A stretch of DNA of 24,727 nucleotides, taken from UBA4416 sp046594225 (lineage in GTDB: Bacteria; Bacteroidota; Bacteroidia; B-17B0; Aurantibacillaceae). How positions within the stretch are numbered: the first letter of the stretch is position 1; every line of letters starts with the position of its first letter. Both the position numbers and the translations under genes were made by a program. Below are positions 13,573 to 20,540 of this stretch, in pieces. A model generated the notes under the pieces. It searched no databases and had not been told where the DNA came from. It saw only the letters and a program-made list of their open reading frames with translations. Where the stretch lies: positions 1 to 24,727 of the forward strand of contig JBKJPW010000039.1 of NCBI GenBank assembly GCA_046594225.1, written 5' to 3'.

Positions 13573-14780
13573 TTTTTAGAAAATTTGAATTCTGTTCGTC
13601 TATTATACTCATGTTCTTTATCAGAACAGTCCACACCATTAACACACCTATTTCTAACCTCTAATTCTCCTTTTCCCTCGGCTTTTAATCTTATATTATC
13701 AATTCCTAAGGAATTTAAATAACTAGTTACTTTTTCAGAACGCTTAATCGATAATTTTAAATTTCCTTCATCTTCACCCTGCGCATCTGTATGAGAAATT
13801 ACTAATAATTTAAACTCTGGGTATGAATCCAAAATTCTTTTTATTTTGCCTAGCAATGTTTTCGAACTTGAAGTTAATGAAACTTCTCCTAATTCATAGT
13901 ACAATGTTTCAGTTATGATAAAATTATTTAAAGATTTTTCTTTAAAATGAGTTATTTTCATTTCTAAATCTTCTTCAATGGCAATATCAGGTAATTTTGA
14001 TAATTCAGTTTGCAATATTCTATATTCAAACCCTTTATCTGTAGCTTGAAAACGCCCCACCACTTTACCGGATTGAGTTCCTAAAACCACGAAGTTAATA
14101 CTCTTATTTTGTTCGTTTACTGTAATAAGGTAGTCTTGATTTAAATCTGGAATTTCAGCATTAAAATCTCCGTATTTATTTGTCACTAATTTAGCTATAG
14201 TATCATTGTTTTTTCCTCCTAATACAAATACTTCTTTACCGGCATAAGGATTTAGGGTTTTATTTTTCTCCTCGGTCATAATCTTTAATCTCAATACTTT
14301 AAATTTAACCATCTCCAATCCACAATCAATATCTGCAATTCTTTGAACATTTTTTGAAAATCCGCACAATTCGTTTTTTTCGTTATAAACTATTAATACA
14401 GGAAAATCATCATTTGTTAAGTTAAAATCTTTGAATTTAGATGTTTCTGGAGATCGTAAAATTTGAGTTGGTATTTTTGATGGAATATCATCACTTGTTT
14501 TCTTTTTTAATTGCCCTGAAAAATAAACCGGAAATATTGTAATATTTTTTTCTGTGAACACAAAATTAGAACCATTAAACATGACTTCTGCCATAGGTTC
14601 TGATCCCATGTCAAAAAACAAAAAACCCTTTTTTTCGTTTTTAGTAACATTATATGTCTGTTTAACTTTTGCCTTATCCAAATAATCAATTGTTTTAAAA
14701 GGAATAGGATTTGGGAACTTAGTTTGAGAAAATAAAATTAAACTAAATATATTGAAAACTAAAAAAAGAGACCTTGTCAT
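13569..14780 (-). CDS. Envelope protein: degenerate thioredoxin-like + beta-sandwich + OmpA-C domain, paralogue 2
   Basis: A 403-residue paralogue with the same order of domains. A signal peptide (FLVFNIFSLILFSQ) is followed by the most eroded thioredoxin-like part of the three (~25-165). The strand GFLFFDMGSEPMAE stands where the active site should be, without CxxC, and FPVLIVYNEKNEL may be the cis-Pro strand. The central sandwich (NKYGDFNAEIPDL) and the GKVVGRF...GFEYRIL link match the siblings. The OmpA-C domain is intact in key residues: ISHTDAQGED, SIKRSEKV, RCVNGVDCSD, NRRTEFKF. It starts 13 nt after paralogue 3 and overlaps paralogue 1 by 4 nt, so the three are translated from one mRNA. 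Confidence 0.84.
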   Translation of the reverse strand: MTRSLFLVFNIFSLILFSQTKFPNPIPFKTIDYLDKAKVKQTYNVTKNEKKGFLFFDMGSEPMAEVMFNGSNFVFTEKNITIFPVYFSGQLKKKTSDDIPSKIPTQILRSPETSKFKDFNLTNDDFPVLIVYNEKNELCGFSKNVQRIADIDCGLEMVKFKVLRLKIMTEEKNKTLNPYAGKEVFVLGGKNNDTIAKLVTNKYGDFNAEIPDLNQDYLITVNEQNKSINFVVLGTQSGKVVGRFQATDKGFEYRILQTELSKLPDIAIEEDLEMKITHFKEKSLNNFIITETLYYELGEVSLTSSSKTLLGKIKRILDSYPEFKLLVISHTDAQGEDEGNLKLSIKRSEKVTSYLNSLGIDNIRLKAEGKGELEVRNRCVNGVDCSDKEHEYNRRTEFKFSKK

Positions 14781-14793
14781 ATTATTAAGTGAA

Positions 14794-16074
14794 CTATTGT
14801 ATCGGATAAAACTTAAATTCTGTTCTTCTATTCACACTATGTTCTGCTTCAGAACACTGAACGGCATCGCGACACTTATTTAAAATTTCAAACTCTCCCT
14901 TTCCTATACTTTTTAATCTTGTTTTAGAAATGCCTTTAGTAATTAAATAAGCAGCAATGCTATTTGATTGTTTTAACGAAATGACTGTATTTGCGGCGGC
15001 ATCTCCATTACTATCCGTATGCGATACAATATCAACTTTAACTTTTGCATTAGATTTTAATTTAGCAATAATTGAGTTTAATTTAGAAATCGCTTCGCTT
15101 GATAATACATTTTCTTTAGAGTTAAAAAACATACCACTATAGTACAAGTTCTTTATCGCACCGCTATCCTTTTTAACAACAACTTCATTATCATACAAAG
15201 GCTTTAAATAAGGCATTTCTGCATCTAAAATAGTATAGTCATAACCTATTTCATTAATTTTAAAGTTAGAAACTATATTGCCGTTTTCTGAGGTTAAAAA
15301 CACAAAATGATCATCTGTAATTTTTGAATTGTTTTTTAAATATAAATTATAAGAAGCCGCAGCGTTAATGTTCTTAAACAAAAAAGCACCTCTATCATCC
15401 AACACTACCGATTCAATTGAATCTTTTTTATCGCTCAATAACCATAATTTTTCATTTGATAATGGCATAGGAGTTCCTTTTCCAAACATAATTTTACCAG
15501 CTAATTTTGTTTGTACGTCTGTATTTAATGTAGCACTTCTTTTATTATCTAAATAATCAATAATTGTTTTTATGGAAGGATTAACCGACACTATTTTACC
15601 CAGCTCATCTATTAAAAAACTACTTGGTGTTTGACTAATTTTATAATTTTTAATAAAAATATCATTGTATCCTTTTTGAGCAACACAATTGTTTATTTTA
15701 GATAAGTCGTAATCTTTTAAAGCTTGTTCCCAGGCTATTTTATCGCTTTGTAAAGCAACTGATATTACATCAAAACCATCACATGTCTTATAATCAACAT
15801 CCGAATATTTTGAATATAAACGTTTGTATTTATAAATATTTTCTTGTGATTTAGATACAGTAGATGACCAAAAAAACAATAAAACCACTTTGTTTTGATA
15901 TGGAAATGAAAAACTTTGAATAGAATTATTATTGGACGATAAAACTAAATTAGGAGCTTGCTCTCCTATATTTAATTTAGCAGCATCCTGAGCCATCATA
16001 CTACAGAATAAAAAAGAAGCCATTAAAAAACAAAAAAAATGTTTACTGAATTTATAATTGTAAAAAAATATCAT
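14794..16074 (-). CDS. Envelope protein: thioredoxin-like (no CxxC) + beta-sandwich + OmpA-C domain, paralogue 3
   Basis: A 426-residue paralogue, the closest of the three to the thioredoxin lipoprotein upstream. After a signal peptide (to ~29) the TlpA-like domain keeps GEQAPNLVL, VVLLFFWSS, GFDVISVAL, IAWEQAL and the cis-Pro loop QTPSSFLID. The active-site stretch is WSSTVSKS, where the neighbour has WASWCGPC, so it cannot do thiol redox chemistry. A beta-sandwich (DDRGAFLFKNI) and an OmpA-C domain (~312-426) follow. The domain keeps VSHTDSNGD but has Gln in LKQSNS where its siblings have the peptidoglycan-binding Arg. The C-x5-C insert (KCRDAVQC) and NRRTEFKF end are kept. It lies 23 nt after the lipoprotein gene. 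Confidence 0.86.
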   Translation of the reverse strand: MIFFYNYKFSKHFFCFLMASFLFCSMMAQDAAKLNIGEQAPNLVLSSNNNSIQSFSFPYQNKVVLLFFWSSTVSKSQENIYKYKRLYSKYSDVDYKTCDGFDVISVALQSDKIAWEQALKDYDLSKINNCVAQKGYNDIFIKNYKISQTPSSFLIDELGKIVSVNPSIKTIIDYLDNKRSATLNTDVQTKLAGKIMFGKGTPMPLSNEKLWLLSDKKDSIESVVLDDRGAFLFKNINAAASYNLYLKNNSKITDDHFVFLTSENGNIVSNFKINEIGYDYTILDAEMPYLKPLYDNEVVVKKDSGAIKNLYYSGMFFNSKENVLSSEAISKLNSIIAKLKSNAKVKVDIVSHTDSNGDAAANTVISLKQSNSIAAYLITKGISKTRLKSIGKGEFEILNKCRDAVQCSEAEHSVNRRTEFKFYPIQ

Positions 16075-16097
16075 GCTTTCTGTATAAATTTTATATC

Positions 16098-16691
16098 CTA
16101 CTTAATCTGTGCTTCTAATGCTTTTTCTAAATCAGCTCCTCTTAAATTTTTCGCAATAATGATGCCATTACCGTCAACCAATACGTTAGTAGGAATGCTA
16201 TTTACTCCATATCTAATAGCGGCTGCATTACTCCAGCCTTGCAAATCGCTAACATGATAAGGCCATATTAATTTATCTTTTTCAATAGCCTTTTCCCAAG
16301 CTGCTGCATTTTGATCGAGTGATACACTTAATATTTCAAAACCTTTTCCATTTTTAAAATTTAAAGGGTGATATTTAACATATGCTGCCACCACAGCAGG
16401 ATTTTCTGCACGACATGGTCCGCACCAACTTGCCCAAAAATCAATCAATACCATTTTTCCTTTAAATGATGAAAGCGTAATGACATTTCCTTTAGGGGCA
16501 GCCTGCATTATTTCGGGAGCTTTATTTCCTAAATTAATTCCTTCTACAACATCAACCTTAACTGTTGGAGTTATTTCATTTGTGTTTTTTGTTTCAGTTG
16601 AAGCGGTAGAACCTGTTGTTTCTTTTTTACTTTTACATGAAGTAATAGCAATACATAAACTTGCAAGAACTATTAATTGTATAAATCTCAT
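16098..16691 (-). CDS. TlpA/ResA-like thioredoxin lipoprotein
   Basis: A 197-residue lipoprotein with an intact thioredoxin active site, predicted to reduce or shuffle disulfides in the periplasm or at a membrane surface. The lipobox is ITSC with the lipidated Cys at 19, followed by a Ser/Thr/Lys-rich linker. The AhpC/TSA-TlpA domain spans ~50-197: LGNKAPEI, VLIDFWASWCGPC (C90, C93), GFEILSVSLDQ with the family's AAWEKAI insert, and the cis-Pro loop SIPTNVLVDGNG. The ATG overlaps the murA stop by one base (TAATG), so translation is coupled to murA. It stands directly before three genes that carry inactive versions of the same fold, and is the probable source or partner of these. Confidence 0.93.
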   Translation of the reverse strand: MRFIQLIVLASLCIAITSCKSKKETTGSTASTETKNTNEITPTVKVDVVEGINLGNKAPEIMQAAPKGNVITLSSFKGKMVLIDFWASWCGPCRAENPAVVAAYVKYHPLNFKNGKGFEILSVSLDQNAAAWEKAIEKDKLIWPYHVSDLQGWSNAAAIRYGVNSIPTNVLVDGNGIIIAKNLRGADLEKALEAQIK

Positions 16692-18001
16692 TAGTTATTT
16701 TTTCTTATAATTTCGGCTCCAATAGCATTTAAACGTCCATCAATATTTTGGTAACCTCTATCAATTTGATTAATATTAAAAATAGTACTCTTGCCTTTTG
16801 CACTCATTGCTGCTATTAGCAAGGCTACTCCTGCTCTGATATCGGGTGATGCCATTTGTATAGCACGTAATTGTACTTTTCTATCTAAGCCCATAACTGT
16901 GGCGCGGTGCGGATCACATAAAATAATTTGTGCGCCCATATCAATTAGTTTATCTACGAAGAACAAACGACTCTCAAACATTTTTTGATGAATTAATATA
17001 TTACCTCTTGCCTGAGTTGCAGTTACTAACATGATACTTAATAAGTCGGGGGTAAATCCCGGCCAAATAGCATCTGCTACAGTTAACATCGAACCATCAA
17101 TAAACGAATCAATCTCATAATGTTCTTGAGAAGGAATATAAATATCATCTCCTCTACGTTCCATTTGAATTCCTAAACGAGAAAACACTTTTGGAATACA
17201 ACCTAAATTATCATAAGAAACATCTTTAATTGTAATTTCAGATTGTGTCATAGCTGCCAAACCTATAAAAGAACCAATCTCAATCATATCTGGTAAGATG
17301 CGATGCTCTGTTCCTTTTAATGAAGTAACACCTTCAATAGTTAATAGATTAGAACCAACGCCAGTAATTTTAGCGCCCATTCTATTTAACATTTTACACA
17401 GTTGTTGCAAATAAGGTTCGCACGCTGCATTGTAAATAGTTGTTACTCCTTCCGCTAAAACAGCTGCCATTACAATGTTAGCGGTTCCTGTTACTGATGC
17501 TTCGTCCAATAACATATAAGCTCCTTTTAATTTTGTAGCAGTTACTTTAAAGTTTTCGCTATCAGAATCGTACTCAAACTTAGCACCTAAATTTTCGAAA
17601 CCAATAAAATGAGTATCCATTCTACGGCGACCAATTTTATCACCGCCTGGTTTTGGCATATAAGCTACGCCATAACGTGCTAGCATTGGACCAATAATCA
17701 TGGTTGAACCCCTTAAGCCTCCACCCTTCTTTTTAAATTCGGGTGACACTAAATAATCTACTTTTATGTCGTCTGATTGAAATGTATATTCTTCGTGTCC
17801 CGTTTTTTCAACCTTAACACCTAAGTCTCTTAATAAATCAATTAATTTATTGATATCTACAATATCAGGAATATTACTAATGGTAACTTTTTCGGGAGTT
17901 AACAAAACAGCGCATAAAATTTGTAACGCTTCGTTTTTTGCTCCTTGTGGGATAATATCTCCCTTTAATTGTTTTCCTCCTGTAACTTCAAAAATGGCCA
18001 T
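16691..18001 (-). CDS. murA: UDP-N-acetylglucosamine 1-carboxyvinyltransferase
   Basis: MurA transfers the enolpyruvyl group of phosphoenolpyruvate to UDP-GlcNAc, the first committed step of peptidoglycan synthesis. The 436-residue chain is full length with the EPSP-synthase-like inside-out barrel. It shows GGKQLKGDIIPQGAKNEAL with the catalytic Lys-Asn pair at 22-23, the RGSTMIIGPMLARYG block, and DMIEIGSFIGLAAM near the domain boundary. Near the C-terminus it has the VTATQARGNILIHQKMFE region and DIRAGVALLIAA. In the mobile loop, PGGDKIGRR has Asp121 where the Escherichia coli enzyme has Cys115, the fosfomycin target, so natural fosfomycin resistance is expected. The start is 3 nt after the DUF4290 gene, and the stop overlaps the next ATG. 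Confidence 0.97.
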   Translation of the reverse strand: MAIFEVTGGKQLKGDIIPQGAKNEALQILCAVLLTPEKVTISNIPDIVDINKLIDLLRDLGVKVEKTGHEEYTFQSDDIKVDYLVSPEFKKKGGGLRGSTMIIGPMLARYGVAYMPKPGGDKIGRRRMDTHFIGFENLGAKFEYDSDSENFKVTATKLKGAYMLLDEASVTGTANIVMAAVLAEGVTTIYNAACEPYLQQLCKMLNRMGAKITGVGSNLLTIEGVTSLKGTEHRILPDMIEIGSFIGLAAMTQSEITIKDVSYDNLGCIPKVFSRLGIQMERRGDDIYIPSQEHYEIDSFIDGSMLTVADAIWPGFTPDLLSIMLVTATQARGNILIHQKMFESRLFFVDKLIDMGAQIILCDPHRATVMGLDRKVQLRAIQMASPDIRAGVALLIAAMSAKGKSTIFNINQIDRGYQNIDGRLNAIGAEIIRKNN

Positions 18002-18004
18002 AAA

Positions 18005-18691
18005 CTAGGATGTTGGTCTATTGTTATTATTGCGGTGTTTGAATTTATTTTTCTTGTTTTTGTTGTGACGGTTTTTGTTATTACCACCACCACCATCTCT
18101 CGCACTTAAATTAATTGGCGTTTGGTTATTGTGATTTTTGTTTTTCAATTCGTTAGCATGTGTCAATGCCGAATTTTCATCAATGTGTAATTCGTTATTG
18201 GTCATCTCTTTAAACTGCTTAAAAATAACATCGTCTGTTACGGAATCTTTATTCCAGTTTACGTAAGATTTTTTTAAGTGATTAGCTATTAAACGAGATA
18301 ATTCTTTTTTCTCATCACCTTCTTCGTATGTTTTAGCAACATCAATAATGCGTTCAATGGTTTTACCATAATGTTTGTAACGAATTTTGGTAGCCGGGTA
18401 AGGAACATTTTTAGGCTTAGTAGTAAACGTTTCGGCACTAGGACGAGGATATGGAGAATCTACATCTAACTGAAATTTAGAAATCAAAAATAAATGATCC
18501 CATAGTTTATGAGTAAAATCAGCTATATCTCGCAAATGTGGGTTTAACTGACCCATAATTTGAATAATAGCTCTGGCACATTTATTTCGTTCGTCTCTAT
18601 CCTCAATCTTGATGCAATGATCAATCATTACCTGGATATTTCTTCCATATTCCGGAATCTCCAATTTGGGAAGTTGTGTGTTATATTCCAT
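18005..18691 (-). CDS. DUF4290 family protein
   Basis: A 228-residue cytoplasmic protein of the DUF4290 family, found in Bacteroidota and commonly placed just before murA; its function is not established. The family part (residues ~1-170) starts YNTQLPKLEIPEYGRNIQ and contains KCARAIIQIMGQLNPHLRD and KLWDHLFLIS, then SPYPRP. It is mainly helical with no signal or membrane segment. The last ~45 residues are a low-complexity tail of Gly, Asn, Lys, His and Arg (RDGGGGNNKNRHNKNK), likely disordered and perhaps nucleic-acid binding. It is first in the operon DUF4290-murA-thioredoxin-OmpA-C x3, with 3 nt to murA. Confidence 0.88.
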   Translation of the reverse strand: MEYNTQLPKLEIPEYGRNIQVMIDHCIKIEDRDERNKCARAIIQIMGQLNPHLRDIADFTHKLWDHLFLISKFQLDVDSPYPRPSAETFTTKPKNVPYPATKIRYKHYGKTIERIIDVAKTYEEGDEKKELSRLIANHLKKSYVNWNKDSVTDDVIFKQFKEMTNNELHIDENSALTHANELKNKNHNNQTPINLSARDGGGGNNKNRHNKNKKNKFKHRNNNNRPTS

Positions 18692-18832
18692 AGGTTATTT
18701 AAAAGCTTAAATATAAGGTTTTTTACGGTATGTTTTATAGCTTTTTCAAGAGATATAAAGAGTCAAACGTTAATAAAACCTAGGTATTTTTAATGTAAGA
18801 TTTTTAAGAAAATGGCTTTTTAGAATTCAGAG

Positions 18833-18953
18833 TCAGTTCGAGAGAGTTTTAGATGTTCTTTTTAAATCCCGATAGCTATCGGAGGTATCGAGAACCTTAG
18901 ATAAATACTTCGCTATAGATTTCATAAGAGACAGATAAAATAACTCGAACTGA
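18833..18953. repeat. Inverted-repeat-bounded intergenic element (MITE/REP-like)
   Basis: TCAGTTCGAG (18833-18842) and CTCGAACTGA (18944-18953) are perfect 10-bp terminal inverted repeats. The 14-bp palindrome CCGATAGCTATCGG (18869-18882) lies between them. It occupies the non-coding gap between the DUF4290 and GNAT genes and holds no gene. The form suggests a small non-autonomous mobile or REP-type repeat, but no second copy is present in the window. Confidence 0.5.
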
Positions 18954-18969
18954 TATTTAAATTGAGAAT

Positions 18970-19455
18970 TTAAAACTTCCTTACCATCACAAAATCATTC
19001 ATAACATAACCATCTCCAATATCAAAATCTTCTACCCTATCAATTTTAAAATGATTTTTAAAGTAAAAATTTATGGATTTATAATTTTGTCTATTTACTG
19101 TGAGAGTCAGTGATTTAGGTTTTATTTTTTCAACTAAAACATTAAGTGCAATTGTACCTAATCCAACGTTTGATTTTTGTTGATTGATGTAAAATTTATG
19201 TAAAAAATAATCGCTTATATTTTCAGAACTAATAGCTATAAATCCTAAAGATTCTTCCCCTTCTTTTACTAAATAAAAAATCTGCTTCTTAATATTAAGT
19301 TGTTCAACCAAGCTTTTGTGATTGTACATTTTATCCAACATATAATCCACTTGCTCTTGTCCAATAATACTTACATAATGGTCGTTCCAAATTACTTTCG
19401 CCAATTTGGTAATTGTCGTTAAATCTTTTTCTTCAGCTTCCTTTAAGTGTATCAT
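18970..19455 (-). CDS. GNAT family N-acetyltransferase
   Basis: A 161-residue GNAT enzyme that would transfer an acetyl group from acetyl-CoA to an amine of a small molecule or protein. The fold can be followed: IHLKEAEEKDLTTITKLAK (strand 1 and helix 1), the second helix region with YMLDKMY, then the central strands FYLVKEGEESLGFIAIS and LHKFYIN. The acetyl-CoA pyrophosphate loop is QQKSNVGLGT, and the C-terminal LTVNRQNYKSINFYFKNHF is the usual N-x-x-[AS]-x-x-[FL]Y motif. It is loosely like the PaiA type; the substrate is unknown. It diverges from smpB with 44 bp between starts. Confidence 0.87.
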   Translation of the reverse strand: MIHLKEAEEKDLTTITKLAKVIWNDHYVSIIGQEQVDYMLDKMYNHKSLVEQLNIKKQIFYLVKEGEESLGFIAISSENISDYFLHKFYINQQKSNVGLGTIALNVLVEKIKPKSLTLTVNRQNYKSINFYFKNHFKIDRVEDFDIGDGYVMNDFVMVRKF

Positions 19456-19472
19456 TCCAACAAGTATTTATG

Positions 19473-19480
19473 TATCTTTG
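19473..19480 (+). promoter_or_regulatory. -7 box of smpB promoter
   Basis: TATCTTTG, a full match to TAnnTTTG, ends 19 nt before the smpB start. No clear TTG at -33 is present. Confidence 0.5.
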
Positions 19481-19499
19481 TGCTTTAAATCTAAACTAA

Positions 19500-19958
19500 T
19501 TGAAACCGAATATACAGCAAAAAATATCAATCAAAAACCGTAGAGCTAGTTTTGATTATAGTTTTATTGAAACATATACGGCAGGTCTTGTATTACTTGG
19601 TACCGAAATTAAAGCCATTAGAGAAGGAAAAGCTTCTTTGGTTGACAGTTTTTGTTATTTCAGAAATGGTGAATTATTTATTAAAAGTTTAAATATTAGT
19701 ATTTACACCGAAGGAAATTTATACAATCACGAACCAACAAGAGAAAGGAAATTACTTCTCAATAAGCAAGAATTAACTAAAATTCAAAAAAAAATGGTAG
19801 ATAAAGGTTTAACTATTATTCCTACTGTTTTATTTACTTCGGATAATGGTTATGCAAAAATTGAAATTGCCATCGCAAAAGGTAAAAAAACCTATGACAA
19901 ACGAGAAGATTTAAAAACAAAGGATTTAAATAGAGAAATGGATCGAAAATTTAAATAA
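19500..19958 (+). CDS. smpB: SsrA-binding protein SmpB
   Basis: SmpB binds tmRNA and brings it to stalled ribosomes for trans-translation. The 152-residue chain is full length: an N-terminal strand (KISIKNRRASFDYSFIETY), the TAGLVLLGTEIKAIREGKAS block, FCYFRNGELFIKSLNISIY, the signature HEPTRERKLLLNK, and the C-terminal basic region KGKKTYDKREDLKTKD, which contacts the decoding site. The start is a TTG at 19500; no ATG or GTG lies close by that would give the conserved N-terminus, and the promoter box just upstream supports it. The tmRNA gene itself was not seen in the window. Confidence 0.96.
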   Translation: MKPNIQQKISIKNRRASFDYSFIETYTAGLVLLGTEIKAIREGKASLVDSFCYFRNGELFIKSLNISIYTEGNLYNHEPTRERKLLLNKQELTKIQKKMVDKGLTIIPTVLFTSDNGYAKIEIAIAKGKKTYDKREDLKTKDLNREMDRKFK

Positions 19959-19988
19959 ACCATTAAAATTATTTTAAAGATAAAAACG

Positions 19989-20399
19989 ATGAAACAATTA
20001 TTTTTTTTAGCCTCATTAGTTAGCTTAGCATGTTTATCGTGCAAATCAAAAAAAGAAGCTGCAAAATCTACAGAAAGCACATCTACTGCAACAACAACTC
20101 AAACTCCAGAAGCTCCTATTACTTATAGGTTATTAGTTTCTTTTACTAGCAAAGGTGCAGGGACAGATAGCGAAAAAAGAACCGCTTTTTTAGCTTACGT
20201 AGATGGTCATGCTAAAAAACCAGCTTACAAAACTGTAAACTGGGGGCGAGAAGGTGAAACAGACTATTGCTTTAATTTATCTGAGTTATCGGCTAAAAAA
20301 GATATGATTGATTTTATAGAAGAAGTAAAAAAAATAGCAGCAACTAGCGATAGAATTATTGTGAATGAAAATGCTGAATGTCAGCATAAAGGTAGATAA
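19989..20399 (+). CDS. Small predicted lipoprotein of unknown function
   Basis: A 136-residue lipoprotein. The signal peptide ends in a lipobox (CLSC, lipidated Cys at 18) followed by KSKKEAAKSTESTS, a charged and Ser/Thr-rich linker. The mature part (~44-136) is a compact alpha/beta domain: a strand ITYRLLVSFTSKGAG, a helix around KRTAFLAYVDGHAKK, YKTVNWGREGETDYCFNL, a helix KKDMIDFIEEVKKIAA and a last strand RIIVNEN. I do not recognise the family. Its lipobox and linker closely resemble those of the thioredoxin lipoprotein at 16098. It begins 30 nt after smpB and may share its transcript; a terminator follows. Confidence 0.8.
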   Translation: MKQLFFLASLVSLACLSCKSKKEAAKSTESTSTATTTQTPEAPITYRLLVSFTSKGAGTDSEKRTAFLAYVDGHAKKPAYKTVNWGREGETDYCFNLSELSAKKDMIDFIEEVKKIAATSDRIIVNENAECQHKGR

Positions 20400-20468
20400 A
20401 ACTCATTTAGGCACTATAAAAACTGATTTTTTTTCAACAAAATTGAAGTTTTCATCACTAAATTGTGG

Positions 20469-20496
20469 AAAATCGAGTCAGAAACGGCTCGATTTT
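20469..20496. terminator. Terminator between the lipoprotein gene and pckA
   Basis: Arms 20469-20477 (AAAATCGAG) and 20488-20496 (CTCGATTTT) form a perfect 9-bp stem that can extend inward by one GU and one CG pair. A T run follows. It lies only a few bases before the pckA -7 box. Confidence 0.75.
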
Positions 20497-20500
20497 TTCG

Positions 20501-20508
20501 TATTTTTG
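20501..20508 (+). promoter_or_regulatory. -7 box of pckA promoter
   Basis: TATTTTTG, a full match to TAnnTTTG, 32 nt before the pckA ATG and directly after the preceding terminator. No TTG is found at -33, where the terminator arm lies. Confidence 0.5.
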
Positions 20509-20540
20509 CAGCCTAACTAAAAACTAAAATTCTTTATATA

